NCBI GenBank assembly: GCA_937775295.1
Contig: CALKBZ010000003.1
Location: 124,001 to 188,000, forward strand
Reading direction: 5' to 3'
DNA length: 64,000 bases
Source: an uncultured Opitutales bacterium
GTDB taxonomy: Bacteria > Verrucomicrobiota > Verrucomicrobiia > Opitutales > Coraliomargaritaceae
Shown: positions 39,085 through 48,063 of the stretch, one piece after another
How positions within the stretch are numbered: position 1 is the stretch's first letter
Layout: each line of letters opens with the position of its first letter
Program-made: the position numbers and the translations under genes
The notes under the pieces: generated by a model
What the model was told of the DNA's origin: nothing
The model's input: the letters and a program-made list of their open reading frames with translations, nothing else
The model's database searches: none

Positions 39085-40299
39085 TTGTCCATCGAATTAA
39101 TGTCTGAACAGCTACCAGCTCTTACCGATTTCGCTGCACCGATTAACGGGCAGCCGGATTTACTCATCATTGCTGGTGAGCATTCCGGTGATGAACATGC
39201 GGCGAAAATTGTCGCTAATATGCGATTGAAGCACCCAGACATTAAGGTCGCCTGTCTGGGTGGTGTTGAGCTCGAGGCCGAGGGCGCACAACTGCTTTAC
39301 GACCTAACTGCGATGTCGATTGTCGGCTTTGCTGAAGTCGTCAGGCATTATGGTTTCTTTAAGGCGCTGTTTGATCGCACGCTGGATTGGATCGAGCGCT
39401 ATCGTCCGAAGCATATTTGCTTCGTTGATTATCCTGGCTTCAATTTGCGCATCGCTGAGCAATTGCTCGAACGTGGACTGAGTAAAAAAGGCGGTGGCGA
39501 TATCGGCATTAGCTATTACATCGGCCCACAGGTTTGGGCATGGAAAGCGAAGCGTCGCTTTAAGATGGCGCGCACGCTCGATCGTCTCGGTGTGATTTTC
39601 CCATTCGAGGTCGAGTGCTTTGCCGATACCGAACTGCCGACCGAGTTTGTCGGCCATCCGTTCGTGCGCGACGATTATCAATTGCCGCTCAGTTACGACC
39701 CCTCGGCACCGGTGCTGTTGCTGCCAGGGAGTCGCACCGCTGCGGTCGGTCGCATCTTCCCGCTGTTGTTGCAGGGCTTTCAGTTAGCGCAAAAATCGAA
39801 GCCAGGGTTAAAGGCAAAGGTCGTTTACCCGAGTCAACGTATTCGCGCTGTCTTGGAGACTGTTTTGCAGGACTATCCTTTGTTGCAGCGCTCAATTGAG
39901 CTAGTGCGTAATGAGGAGGACGGTTTGCCGGCCAGCGCAGTATTAATGAGCTCTGGTACAATGTCGTTGGCCTGTGCGCTGTCAGGCATTCCTGGTGCGA
40001 TCGTGTATCGTCTCAACCCGATCAGTTATTGGCTCGGGCGAATATTGATAAAGATTCCGTATATCGGCATTGCGAATCTGTTGCTTAAGCGCCCACTGCA
40101 TCCCGAATTTATTCAAGGCGCCGCCAAGCCGAAACGCTTAGCTGAGCAAATTCTAATTGCGCTCGATGATCCGCGAGCTGGCCACGCTGCTGCCGTGGGT
40201 GCTGCCGAACTTCGCGGGCTATTGCATGCAGGCAGTCATGTCAGTGCTGCCGATTGGTTGTTAGAGGCGTGCGAGCTCCGATCAAATGTCGCGAAGTAA
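39085..40299 (+). CDS. lpxB: Lipid-A-disaccharide synthase
   Basis: Joins two acylated glucosamine units in lipid A synthesis. LLIIAGEHSGDEHAAK is the family signature at the N-terminus; then CLGGVELEAEGAQLLYDL, IVGFAEVVRHYGFFK, FVDYPGFNLRIAEQL, YYIGPQVWAWKAKRRFKMA and EFVGHPF complete the pattern. About 404 residues from a TTG at 39085; an ATG at 39100 is an alternative start. It forms an operon with the oxidoreductase upstream and overlaps the small CWC gene downstream by 14 bp. Confidence 0.95.
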   Translation: MSIELMSEQLPALTDFAAPINGQPDLLIIAGEHSGDEHAAKIVANMRLKHPDIKVACLGGVELEAEGAQLLYDLTAMSIVGFAEVVRHYGFFKALFDRTLDWIERYRPKHICFVDYPGFNLRIAEQLLERGLSKKGGGDIGISYYIGPQVWAWKAKRRFKMARTLDRLGVIFPFEVECFADTELPTEFVGHPFVRDDYQLPLSYDPSAPVLLLPGSRTAAVGRIFPLLLQGFQLAQKSKPGLKAKVVYPSQRIRAVLETVLQDYPLLQRSIELVRNEEDGLPASAVLMSSGTMSLACALSGIPGAIVYRLNPISYWLGRILIKIPYIGIANLLLKRPLHPEFIQGAAKPKRLAEQILIALDDPRAGHAAAVGAAELRGLLHAGSHVSAADWLLEACELRSNVAK

Positions 40300-40468
40300 C
40301 GCATCCACTTCGTGTCCCAAATGTGGCAGCGCGTTTGGCTGCGGTGTAAAGCTGAGCTGGGATGAGCGATCTTATCTGGTAGCTCAATTGGACCGGTATT
40401 TGTGCCCCGATTGTTTCAAGCAGATCAAGTCGGAAGATTCGATTCGTATTTCAAATGCAACGCTCTAG
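40286..40468 (+). CDS. Small cysteine-rich (CWC-like) zinc-ribbon protein
   Basis: 60 residues with CPKCGSAFGCG near the N-terminus and CPDC in the middle, a spacing that suits a zinc knuckle. The start overlaps the lpxB stop by 14 bp and the stop sits just before the next ATG, so it is translated as part of that operon. Role unknown. Confidence 0.7.
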   Translation: MSRSNASTSCPKCGSAFGCGVKLSWDERSYLVAQLDRYLCPDCFKQIKSEDSIRISNATL

Positions 40469-40472
40469 AGCT

Positions 40473-40811
40473 ATGATTGAAATCGATCGAAATCACGATT
40501 TTAGTAAAGTAGGGCTGTATCAAGGTATCCTTGAGGATGCTGGCATAGAACCGCTGTTACGGAATCGGAATTCAGTAACGATGACGACCTCAGTGCCGAT
40601 TCCTAGTATGTATCCAAATATCTGTGGGCATACGGCTGAAGATGCGACGCGCGCAAGGAAATTACTGGCGGTGTATGCTGAGTCTGCTTCGTCAGAGGTC
40701 GCTGCGGATTGGGAATGCGCGCTTTGTGCCGAAGGAAATGAAGGTAACTTCACCGAATGTTGGTCGTGCCAGGCGGATTGTCCTGAGCGTGGAGTTAACG
40801 ATGAGGATTGA
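40473..40811 (+). CDS. DUF2007-like protein with C-terminal zinc ribbon
   Basis: About 112 residues from the ATG at 40473 (an ATG at 40455 overlaps the gene before). The N-terminal half (VGLYQGILEDAGIEPLLRNRNSV) resembles the DUF2007 putative signal-transducing domain; the C-terminus has CALC...CWSC, a zinc-ribbon pattern. Its stop overlaps the next gene's ATG by 11 bp. Confidence 0.72.
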   Translation: MIEIDRNHDFSKVGLYQGILEDAGIEPLLRNRNSVTMTTSVPIPSMYPNICGHTAEDATRARKLLAVYAESASSEVAADWECALCAEGNEGNFTECWSCQADCPERGVNDED

Positions 40812-41430
40812 GCGCCGTAAACTTGCTGTTTGGGGAGCACTTGCTGGGCTATGTGTATTTTTGCTTAGTGGATGCCAATCGTCGGATGTCGACAGTTCAT
40901 TGAATGTCGGGTCGTTGGTGGCTGCTGCTGACTCAACAGTTCTAGTGGTTCCCGCAGCAACTGTTGCGATTGCCGCGGATCGAACCGGTGTTGCAGTGCA
41001 GGAGAGTTTGATTGCTGTAGGTGCGCCGGAGCAGCTTTATTCGGAGCAGGTGACGAAGTCAGACCTGTGGCGAATGAACATGCAACACGGTTGTAAATTC
41101 TATGAACCTTGGAAGTATATGGGCACCAGAGGTGGAGAGCATTATTTGGCGATCTATCCATTTCTAGGGTTTCGCGAAGTGTATAGTATCGCTGCAGATG
41201 AGTATCTGATTGAGGAATCTTTTGAGCTGACTGCACGCACTTCAACGTGGCGCGATATTAATAAATTCTCGCATCATGGCATTGAGCAACTATTCATTAT
41301 CGAGCCTCTATTGTTTGAACAAGCTGAGGCGCTTGTACCAGTTCAGTTTGATGCCATTCCAGTTAATGACCTTGGAGGTGACGTCGAGGATTTGTTAATG
41401 CAGGACGTGCAGATTCTGGAATTAGAGTAG
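40801..41430 (+). CDS. Lipoprotein of unknown function
   Basis: 209 residues starting at the ATG at 40801, which overlaps the previous stop. Signal peptide LAVWGALAGLCVFLLSGC has a lipobox with the Cys about residue 25. The mature part has no domain I recognise. It is the last gene of the lpxB cluster; its 3' end is repeated in degraded form at 42238-42270. Confidence 0.75.
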   Translation: MRIERRKLAVWGALAGLCVFLLSGCQSSDVDSSLNVGSLVAAADSTVLVVPAATVAIAADRTGVAVQESLIAVGAPEQLYSEQVTKSDLWRMNMQHGCKFYEPWKYMGTRGGEHYLAIYPFLGFREVYSIAADEYLIEESFELTARTSTWRDINKFSHHGIEQLFIIEPLLFEQAEALVPVQFDAIPVNDLGGDVEDLLMQDVQILELE

Positions 41431-41720
41431 GGGCTTTGCACTCTGCGAGCATAATAACTTGCGAAGCCCGCGTAGTGTTCGAGTGATTTTGGTGTCGTCG
41501 TGGTTTGCGTAAGCATGGCCCCTACGCTAACATGGTAGAGCCACTATTCCTGCGCTTCGACGGTGGATTTTAGATCGGCGCGACCGCGGGCCTCATTGGT
41601 GGATTTACCTTCGAGTTGTGCTTAATAAGCGCAGTTGAGAATCTGACAAAAAATGGTGGACTAGGCTTGATGTCGAGCTCGACTAGATGTCGTTCGAGTC
41701 AAATCGGTTTCGAGGCAATC
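41401..41720. repeat. Diverged direct repeat, copy A (lipoprotein end plus cca end)
   Basis: This stretch matches 42238-42538 in the same orientation at a distance of about 820-837 bp. Over 41564-41623 versus 42383-42442 an ungapped comparison gives 39 of 60 identical bases, and over the TTGATG-GACTAGATG segment (about 41667-41689 versus 42484-42506) 21 of 23. Copy A includes the last bases of the lipoprotein gene and a decayed copy of the 3' end of cca. About 300 bp of it (41431-41727) hold no intact gene. Confidence 0.7.
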
Positions 41721-41727
41721 GCTTCTG

Positions 41728-42153
41728 TTATTTAGTCGCGATAGCGTAATCTCCCCATAACTGATCTGCATCTTCTGCTGAGAGGCTGCCGTCATAGATG
41801 AACAGCTGGTAGTTGCGGGTGTAGGACAGCGTTGGTTGTAGCACCCAGTCCGAATCAGCGACTGTATTGAAGTTAATGAAGATCGCGCCGTTATACTGTT
41901 TGTCCCATGTGCGCAGCTTTTCGAGGTGCGTATGATTGCTCGGGTGGCTCATTATGAGTATGCCTGCAGTCTGATTCTCTTTGGCCGCGCCTTCGAGACG
42001 AACCCAGCGTGCATGCGAGAAATTGGCCGTTGCACGATCTTCGCCTTCGCTGGTAAGCACGGTGCTGTTGGACTGGTTCCAGTGCGCTGTCGCACGTAGC
42101 GAAAAACCACTGTAGCGGTAGGAGGTGATTGTGATTGCCAGATTGTTCCGCAA
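41728..42153 (-). pseudogene. Remnant of a DUF6807 (PmoA-like) protein
   Basis: A 141-residue frame from a TTG at 42153 has the C-terminal half of DUF6807 proteins: RYSGFSLRATAHWNQ, ARWVRLEGAA, GILIMSHPSNHTHLEKLRTW, then VLQPTLSYTRNYQLFIYDG and WGDYA. The N-terminal half is absent and the frame upstream is closed or unrelated. So this is a 5'-truncated remnant, flanked on both sides by the diverged direct repeat. Whether the remaining piece is translated is unknown. Confidence 0.7.
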
Positions 42154-42237
42154 GTCTCGTGGTCTGACGCCACACGCATTTCGCCGTGAAAATGCGAGCC
42201 AAATCGGTCGAGCGGAGTGATTGGGGATCTATTTACG

Positions 42238-42538
42238 TAGAACGTGCAAATCCTGAAATCGCAGGTGTCAAGTTCCGTCGAAACCGGTCCACAGCTTCAC
42301 TGCACGGATGATTTCGTAGCGCACTGTGGAATCCATTGCCCCTAGGCTAAAATGATGGGAGCGAATCCTTACTTTTCGATAATGGATTTGAGATAGATCC
42401 GGCCACTTTCGATGTCGGTAAATTCACCTTCCATCTGTGCTTCGTAGCAGCTGTCGAGCAGCCTGCCGAAGTGTGGTCCCGGTTTGATGCCGAGTTCGAC
42501 TAGATGGCGGCCCAACATCAGCGGTTTCGGGGCGCTAT
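42238..42538. repeat. Diverged direct repeat, copy B
   Basis: Second copy of the repeat described at 41401-41720; it covers a short non-coding stretch and the genuine 3' end of cca (stop at 42369). Copy A carries the decayed counterpart. The two copies bracket the DUF6807 remnant. Confidence 0.7.
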
Positions 42539-43748
42539 CTTGAATTGCCAGTTCGGTGGCTTTCTTTAGGAGCCATTCTCCTTCGGCAAAGTCATCGACT
42601 ACGATGGGTGGACGGCCGCTCTTATCGGCAAAGGCGACGCGGGTGAGGCGATCCACGCGTTTAACGCGGGCGGCGAGTCTACGGATCGCGGTATCACCTG
42701 CGCCATCGCGATACAGTGCGAGTGGGCGCATGTGTTGTTCGACCAGCGGTAGCACCTCTTCAAATATCTTTTTCTGTCGCGTCAAGCGTTCGAGGAATGC
42801 GCGCGCAATCGGCACGCCGTCGATGTCGTGACGAGGGCTGCGGATGCGGCCAGTCTTGTCATCGACGAAGCTGGAAACGGGTTTTCCCATGTCATGGCAA
42901 AGCACGGCTAGGCCGACTATTAGGTCTTCCCATTCATCGCCGATACGGTGACGTGCATAGGCATCGAGGCAATGACAAGTGTGGGTCCAAACATCGCCTT
43001 CGGGGTGCCACTCCGGATCTTGTTCGCAGCCGACAAGGGCTTCGAGTTCTGAGGAATATTGCAACCAATTGCAGGCTTGTAAAAAGAGTAGGCCCTTTGA
43101 TGGCTGTGCGCCCTGAAGGATGAGCTTCTTCCATTCCTCCCATAGGCGTTCGGAGGGCAAGTGCTCAGGCGAGAGTTTGCGACAGAGTGCGATGGTTTCC
43201 GGCGCAGCTTCGAGGTCGAAGCGGGCGATGAACTGCATGCCGCGCAGCACGCGTAGCGGATCTTCGCTAAAGGCGTCGGAGACGTGGCGCAGGCGGCGGG
43301 CATTGAGGTCTGTCACGCCGTCGTAAGGATCGAGCAGCTCGTCGGTGAGCGGGTCGATACTGATGGCATTGATGGTAAAATCACGTCGCGAGGCGGCTTC
43401 TCTGGGCGACATATTGGGATCGCCTTCAACGACGAAATCGGTGTGCTTCGGCCCGCTCTTTGACTCGCGGCGGGGCAAGGCGAGGTCGATGTCGTGCCCC
43501 TTAATGATAAACACACCAAATGCGCGGCCCACAGTGTCGAGTCGAAATGTCTTTTTGAGGGTGCGCTCCACCTCGTCCGCGTTGAGACCATACACTTCCA
43601 TGTCGACATCCTTGGCGGGAATTCCGAGCAAGCCATCACGCACGCAACCGCCCACAAGCAAGGCGCGTCCACCGGCTGCTTTGAGTAATTCAGCAACCTG
43701 TGTGCAGGCTTGGCGCTGACGGGGAGGAATATTTCCGAGAATGTTCAC
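42369..43748 (-). CDS. cca: CCA tRNA nucleotidyltransferase with HD domain
   Basis: Adds or repairs the CCA end of tRNAs. 459 residues. The nucleotidyltransferase motif [12 protein letters not shown] and the metal-binding DVDMEVYG (D-x-D) are at residues 31-54; [10 protein letters not shown] and [15 protein letters not shown] are the next family motifs. A C-terminal HD phosphohydrolase domain has LCHDMGKP and LVEQHMRP. The start follows from the ATG at 43748. Confidence 0.95.
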   Translation of the reverse strand: MNILGNIPPRQRQACTQVAELLKAAGGRALLVGGCVRDGLLGIPAKDVDMEVYGLNADEVERTLKKTFRLDTVGRAFGVFIIKGHDIDLALPRRESKSGPKHTDFVVEGDPNMSPREAASRRDFTINAISIDPLTDELLDPYDGVTDLNARRLRHVSDAFSEDPLRVLRGMQFIARFDLEAAPETIALCRKLSPEHLPSERLWEEWKKLILQGAQPSKGLLFLQACNWLQYSSELEALVGCEQDPEWHPEGDVWTHTCHCLDAYARHRIGDEWEDLIVGLAVLCHDMGKPVSSFVDDKTGRIRSPRHDIDGVPIARAFLERLTRQKKIFEEVLPLVEQHMRPLALYRDGAGDTAIRRLAARVKRVDRLTRVAFADKSGRPPIVVDDFAEGEWLLKKATELAIQDSAPKPLMLGRHLVELGIKPGPHFGRLLDSCYEAQMEGEFTDIESGRIYLKSIIEK

Positions 43749-43787
43749 TATTAGAGACTAGAGAGCTGAGACTTGAGGGGCACTTTT

Positions 43788-43985
43788 GGGAGGGAAACGC
43801 TCCGTCGTTTCCGCCGTGAATCGGTTTATGCGCCTTTCTCAATTCGGCAACTACGGTAAGAGTAAGAGTAAGAGTAAGAGTAAGAGTAAGAGTAAGAGTA
43901 AGAGTAGCAGCAGGAGTAGGATCGCGGGGTAATCCCGCTCGCTACGCTGACTGTGAATGGCGGCAATGACGGAGCATTGCCCTCC
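43788..43985. repeat. REPIN-like hairpin doublet with internal hexanucleotide array
   Basis: Left unit 43788-43812: GGGAGG, stem GGAAACG, loop CTCCGT, stem CGTTTCC. Right unit 43962-43985 in opposite orientation: stem GGCAATG, loop ACGGAG, stem CATTGCC, then CTCC. Between them a tandem hexanucleotide AGTAAG array (about 43856-43906) and the hairpin GCGGGGTAATCCCGC (43924-43938). It fills the gap between cca and nadK. Confidence 0.8.
43856..43906. repeat. Hexanucleotide tandem repeat GTAAGA
   Basis: About eight and a half perfect copies of GTAAGA in the spacer of the doublet. The unit is too short for a CRISPR, and there is no reading frame across it. Confidence 0.95.
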
Positions 43986-43987
43986 AG

Positions 43988-44821
43988 CTAACGAACTGCT
44001 GGCCCGCCCCAGTTGAGCTTGTCGCGGACGATCGCAAAGTGCGAGTGATCTGGGTTTTGCATGAGGCGAAATTTCTTTTCGGCCACAGTCACTTCGATTG
44101 GGAAGTTGCCATTGAGTTCGAAACGTACGCGTCCATCGATGGTGATGCGAGGGCTGGGACCGGGCTCGCCGCTCTCGATTTTGATTTGGGTTGAGTGGTC
44201 AAAGATAACTGAACGATTACCGAAGGTGTGCGGGCAAATCGGCGTCATCGCAATGGCGCTGACTTTCGGGCCGATAATCGGGCCGCCGGCAGAGAGGTTA
44301 TAGGCCGTCGAGCCAGTCGGAGTCGAAAAAATGAGGCCGTCGCAGTGATACTCCGATACCGGATTGCCGTTGGCGGAAACGCAGAGGCGGATCAGCCCGC
44401 TGCCTTGAGTTTCTTTGATGACGACGTCGTTCAGCCCATAGATGCAGTGACCTTTTGCATTCGTGCAGCTCAGTATCGAGCGTTCGGCGATCGAGTATTT
44501 CCCTTGGATAAGTGCGGGTAGATCTCTTGCCGCCTCTGCTTCGGTGAAGGTGGCGAGGAAGCCGAGCTTGCCGAGGTTAATACCAAGCACGGCGGATCCG
44601 GATTCGAGCGCTGCATCCAGAACGCCGAGCAGTGTGCCATCGCCGCCAATTGCACAGCACAGGTCTTGTCCAATCAGGGCATCGGCGGTGAGCGGATATC
44701 CCTTTAAAATGTGTGTCGTCACCCCTTCGCTCTCAGCCAGCGCGGCGAGGCTCTCTGCCACGGCGGCAGCCCCAGGCTTGGATGAGTTAACTGCAAAGGT
44801 GATGGATTGGATCGGTTTCAT
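43988..44821 (-). CDS. nadK: NAD kinase
   Basis: Phosphorylates NAD to NADP. The GGDGT motif (about residues 59-63) and the [24 protein letters not shown] and ICPHTF blocks define the family. Start at the ATG at 44821 ([11 protein letters not shown]), which is 278 residues; an ATG at 44848 would add nine. It ends three bases after the REPIN-like doublet at 43788-43985. Confidence 0.96.
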   Translation of the reverse strand: MKPIQSITFAVNSSKPGAAAVAESLAALAESEGVTTHILKGYPLTADALIGQDLCCAIGGDGTLLGVLDAALESGSAVLGINLGKLGFLATFTEAEAARDLPALIQGKYSIAERSILSCTNAKGHCIYGLNDVVIKETQGSGLIRLCVSANGNPVSEYHCDGLIFSTPTGSTAYNLSAGGPIIGPKVSAIAMTPICPHTFGNRSVIFDHSTQIKIESGEPGPSPRITIDGRVRFELNGNFPIEVTVAEKKFRLMQNPDHSHFAIVRDKLNWGGPAVR

Positions 44822-44899
44822 AACGAATAAAACGCAGTGTGGTGGCATTCTGTGGCTAAATCAATTCGCGATTCAGCTTAGATTATAGGCGCTTTATTT

Positions 44900-45008
44900 G
44901 TGACACAGGCATTCTTGCCAGTTCATTGTCCGATAGACCTGCGCCTTACCTGTTCATCACAGACAATACGGAGGTCTGGCAAAGCTGGCGTAGCGATGTC
45001 TGTGTCAC
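44900..45008. repeat. 109-bp palindromic element with 9-bp terminal inverted repeats
   Basis: GTGACACAG (44900-44908) and CTGTGTCAC (45000-45008) are exact inverted repeats. Inside them TTGCCAG pairs with CTGGCAA, ATTGTC with GACAAT and AGACCT with AGGTCT. The left end contains CAGGCATTCTTGCC, a motif also seen at 28883 and 37928. MITE-like; no transposase in the window. Sits between nadK and the NYN gene. Confidence 0.65.
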
Positions 45009-45071
45009 TAAGGGTATTGATTATTGTTTGGAGCGTTGACCTAGCTTTTTTGTCGTATGGTATTCCGTTTT

Positions 45072-45557
45072 ATGTCCGAAGAACGTTACCTCCTGATTGA
45101 CGCGTATAATGTAATTTATGCGACGGATGAGCTGCGCGAGGTGCTGCGTGGTAATCTGGACGCTGCGCGTGATCGGCTGACGGAGATGGTGGCCTCGATC
45201 CATGATGCCGAAGGGGTGCGCACGGCGTTGATTTTGGATAGTCGCAATACCTCGCTCGAAGTGGATCATCCATTTGGTAAAAAGACCTTCGAATGGATCT
45301 ATGCGCCGGCGGGGCTGTCGGCTGATGGGGTGATTGAGCGAATTGTGGCTCGTATTTCGAACCCGGCGCGCGTCACGGTGGTGAGTCAGGATAATATGGT
45401 ACGTGAGTCGATTCGAGCCAACGGAGCGATGGCGATGGATGCAGAGGAATTGTTTGCTTGGGCACGTGCTTGCGGTGTACGCCTCATCCAAGATGCGCAG
45501 CGCCGCCGCAAGGCAAACGCTTCAGAGTGGAAGAACGGTCTCGATATTGATTTGTGA
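45072..45557 (+). CDS. YacP-like NYN-domain protein (predicted RNase)
   Basis: NYN/PIN-fold protein of the YacP (DUF901) type, 161 residues from the ATG at 45072. The start YLLIDAYNVIYA holds the conserved Asp, ALILDSRN the second acidic strand and VVSQDNMV the third. YacP is thought to act in RNA or rRNA processing; that role is known for the family, not shown here. Upstream is the 109-bp palindromic element. Confidence 0.85.
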   Translation: MSEERYLLIDAYNVIYATDELREVLRGNLDAARDRLTEMVASIHDAEGVRTALILDSRNTSLEVDHPFGKKTFEWIYAPAGLSADGVIERIVARISNPARVTVVSQDNMVRESIRANGAMAMDAEELFAWARACGVRLIQDAQRRRKANASEWKNGLDIDL

Positions 45558-45820
45558 CGGGGTGGTGGTTTTAAACTCTGCATAGCATTGGTGGTAAGAC
45601 GGATGATTTCAGCCTGAGCTATGGTGATCATCGACCTTGCCGTCGATGCTATGTGTATAGTGGTCGGTCCTGAGGCGGGCGATCTTTAGGATCGACCAGT
45701 TTCATTGCCTTTGGAGTTCATAAATACTAAAGGAATAGATAGTTTGTAAGCTTTGTTAATTAGCGTAAGAATATGTCGATCCCGCTTGCTTACGTTCGCG
45801 CTGTTATTACTTCTATTTTT
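45558..45820. other. Intergenic region with two hairpins
   Basis: No gene. Hairpin one: CATCGAC (45629-45635), loop CTTGCC, GTCGATG (45642-45648), the same 7-bp stem and 6-nt loop layout as the REPIN-like units but a different loop. Hairpin two: TGGTCGGTCCT (45661-45671) with AGGATCGACCA (45688-45698), allowing one G-T pair; it may be a terminator without a T-run. Confidence 0.5.
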
Positions 45821-47008
45821 ATGCAGACTAATCATGTCGAAGAAATTCAGGGGCTCTACGGGCCGTTCATTTTAACCGAGCGGGTGGTTCAAAAGGTCTG
45901 GTTGCGGCAGGATTATGCATTGGCGGGGTTGCAGACGGTTTCGGGCAAGACACTCGAAGTGAAAGATCCTGGACGGTGGAATTTACAAGAGGGGCCCGAT
46001 TTTAGAGAAGCGCGCCTGATTCTCGATGGTGTTGAAATTGTCGGCGACGTGGAGGTGCATTTTAATATATCGGATTGGCACAGTCATCAGCATGAGCGCG
46101 ACGCCAATTTTGATGGTGTGGTGCTGCACGTGGTCTTACACCCCGAACGGCGAAATCCCAACCCAGTAAAAACATCGAAGGGGCATGTACCAGAGCTGTT
46201 GTATTTAATGCCACTATTGAATCGTGATCTGGAATCGTATGCAATGGATGACGCCCTTCTCGAGTTGGAGCAGCAAGACGAGCTAGAGTGGGTCGCGCAG
46301 TTTATTGAAAAGCCGCTCGATGTGCGTTTGCGAATCTTGCGCGAGCGAGCTGAAGCGCGTTGGCAACACAAGCTCAGATATGCGCTGCAACGTTTGCAGG
46401 CTGCAGGGTGGGAGGCGGCGTGTCATGGCTACGCGTTTGAAGTCTTAGGCTATGCGCGCAATCGTGCGCCGATGCTGCGGCTGGCAGCTAAGTATCCGCT
46501 TGCTGCGATGCGTGCCGATGGCATTAGCGGTGATAATCTATTTGCCCAAGAAGCAGCGCACTGGAAGCTCAACGGCCTGCGGCCTGCGAATCATCCGCGC
46601 CGTCGCTTGGCGCAATATTTGCAGATCGTGCAACAGCAACCACACTGGCCGGATCGCTTGGCCGCGTGTTTAAAGACATTCCCGCAGCGTGAGGTTGGTG
46701 GTTTGACGTCGGTCTTTCGCAAGGCGGTGAGCCTACCGCAGCGCAGCGCCGCGCTCAGCGAATCGATTTTCAGTGGTGCCCTTGCAGAGCAGCGTTTTAA
46801 TACCATGGTGGTCGATGCTTTCCTGCCGCTGGCAACGGCAGCAGGCCTGCTCGATGGCTTTAGTTATTGGGTGCATTGGTCACCCGGCGATAGCCCTGAT
46901 GCCTTGAGGCGCTTCTTGAAGCACGCAGGCGCAACGAATCGACAGAACCCGCAAAGCAACGGCTGGAATCAAGGCGCATTGGCTTTGTTTTTAGAGCGTG
47001 GGATGTAA
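45821..47008 (+). CDS. DUF2851 family protein
   Basis: Conserved hypothetical protein of about 395 residues; the ATG at 45773 would add 16. The DUF2851 hallmarks are VWLRQDYALAGLQT, WNLQEGPDFREARLIL and GDVEVHFNISDWHSHQHERDANF, then VVLHVVLHPE. Structure and role are unknown. No signal peptide in the shorter form. Confidence 0.85.
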   Translation: MQTNHVEEIQGLYGPFILTERVVQKVWLRQDYALAGLQTVSGKTLEVKDPGRWNLQEGPDFREARLILDGVEIVGDVEVHFNISDWHSHQHERDANFDGVVLHVVLHPERRNPNPVKTSKGHVPELLYLMPLLNRDLESYAMDDALLELEQQDELEWVAQFIEKPLDVRLRILRERAEARWQHKLRYALQRLQAAGWEAACHGYAFEVLGYARNRAPMLRLAAKYPLAAMRADGISGDNLFAQEAAHWKLNGLRPANHPRRRLAQYLQIVQQQPHWPDRLAACLKTFPQREVGGLTSVFRKAVSLPQRSAALSESIFSGALAEQRFNTMVVDAFLPLATAAGLLDGFSYWVHWSPGDSPDALRRFLKHAGATNRQNPQSNGWNQGALALFLERGM

Positions 47009-47116
47009 GAGGTAGAGATGCTCGAAAAGTGGCAGGATTCAGGCCGCAAAGGAGCTCAAAAACCATTTACTTGTTTCATTTGAATCCTTCGTGATTGGGC
47101 AAAGTGCTCAGATAAC

Positions 47117-47141
47117 AAAACAGGACTATTTATCCTATTTT
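47117..47141. terminator. Possible bidirectional terminator
   Basis: AAAACAGGA (47117-47125) and TCCTATTTT (47133-47141) pair with one mismatch and carry an A-run on one side and a T-run on the other. It lies between the convergent DUF2851 gene and the coiled-coil gene. Confidence 0.5.
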
Positions 47142-47184
47142 GAGCCTGTTGCGCTTTTTGAGGTAACCTGAATAGATCGCTCGC

Positions 47185-47700
47185 CTAGCTCTGAGTCTCT
47201 TCAGTCGCTTTGACGGAGGTTAATTTTTTTGGCAGAAACGGTTTTTTGATCCAGCCGATGATGCCAGACTCTTCTTTTTTGACTTCTGCTTCGGCGTCTA
47301 TGAGGGCGCTTTCCCATGCGGACCCAAAGCCCGGCGCGCGCGTGTTCATGATGCTAAGCGCTATAGTATAGAGATGTAGGGTGCGGATCTCGGCGCGACT
47401 TGGTTTGTCTTTTAATGCGCTGACTGCTTGGGTGAGGTTCTGGCTGGTCTCTCTTTGATTGGCCAGTTCCTGCTTGAGGGCTTCGTTGCCCTTGTTGTTG
47501 ATCTCCATCTGGGTGTGAAGGTGCTTTTGTAGGCTGGCGATCTCGTCCTCCAATTTGTCCCTTCGCGCGGCAGCATCGGATTTTTGTGAGAGGGCTTTGA
47601 TTCCTGCACGTATCCAGACCAATAGCGCGATGGCCAGACCTATGCAGATGCCGATTACGATTGGCTGAGAAAATAGATTTTTGAGAGCGTCTTCCATCAT
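47185..47700 (-). CDS. Membrane-anchored coiled-coil protein of unknown function
   Basis: 171 residues: a single hydrophobic helix IVIGICIGLAIALLVWI near the N-terminus, a helical and probably coiled-coil stretch (about residues 40-105; DKLEDEIASLQKHLHTQMEINN), and a charged C-terminus. No family recognised. It is convergent with DUF2851. An alternative start is the ATG one codon later. Confidence 0.65.
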   Translation of the reverse strand: MMEDALKNLFSQPIVIGICIGLAIALLVWIRAGIKALSQKSDAAARRDKLEDEIASLQKHLHTQMEINNKGNEALKQELANQRETSQNLTQAVSALKDKPSRAEIRTLHLYTIALSIMNTRAPGFGSAWESALIDAEAEVKKEESGIIGWIKKPFLPKKLTSVKATEETQS

Positions 47701-48063
47701 TAGAGCGGTGCTAGTTGCTTTTTAACTTATCAAGACGTGGCGCCGATACAAGTCGTCATATTAAATCAAGAGTTCCAAGCTCGGGTATATCTAGTCGCCT
47801 AACTTCGTTGTTTGAATGGGATACTTTTCAATCATTGATAAATATGCATAAATGTGAATCAGTTGCCGCGCCTATAGGGTGACCGTCAGAAAAAAGCTCA
47901 TGAAATTCATCAGCTCGGTATCTGAATCGGCTTACTTGCTGCGGATGGTTGCGAACGCAAGATCCCCGAGTTAATCTGCTCGTGATAAACAAGCACAGCG
48001 ATTGCGGAGAGTGCGTTTCTCGGCATTGACGAGTGCTGCATCTTTATGTAAGTGTTTTGTATC
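47701..48063. other. Non-coding stretch before a hypothetical gene
   Basis: About 360 bp without gene or RNA that I can name. It shares the 14-mer CCGATACAAGTCGT (47749-47762) with the region upstream of infC (51089-51102), which may be chance. Confidence 0.4.

Noticed and set aside
43856-43906. CRISPR array or coding repeat
   Set aside because: Six-base unit, no spacers, no open frame across it.
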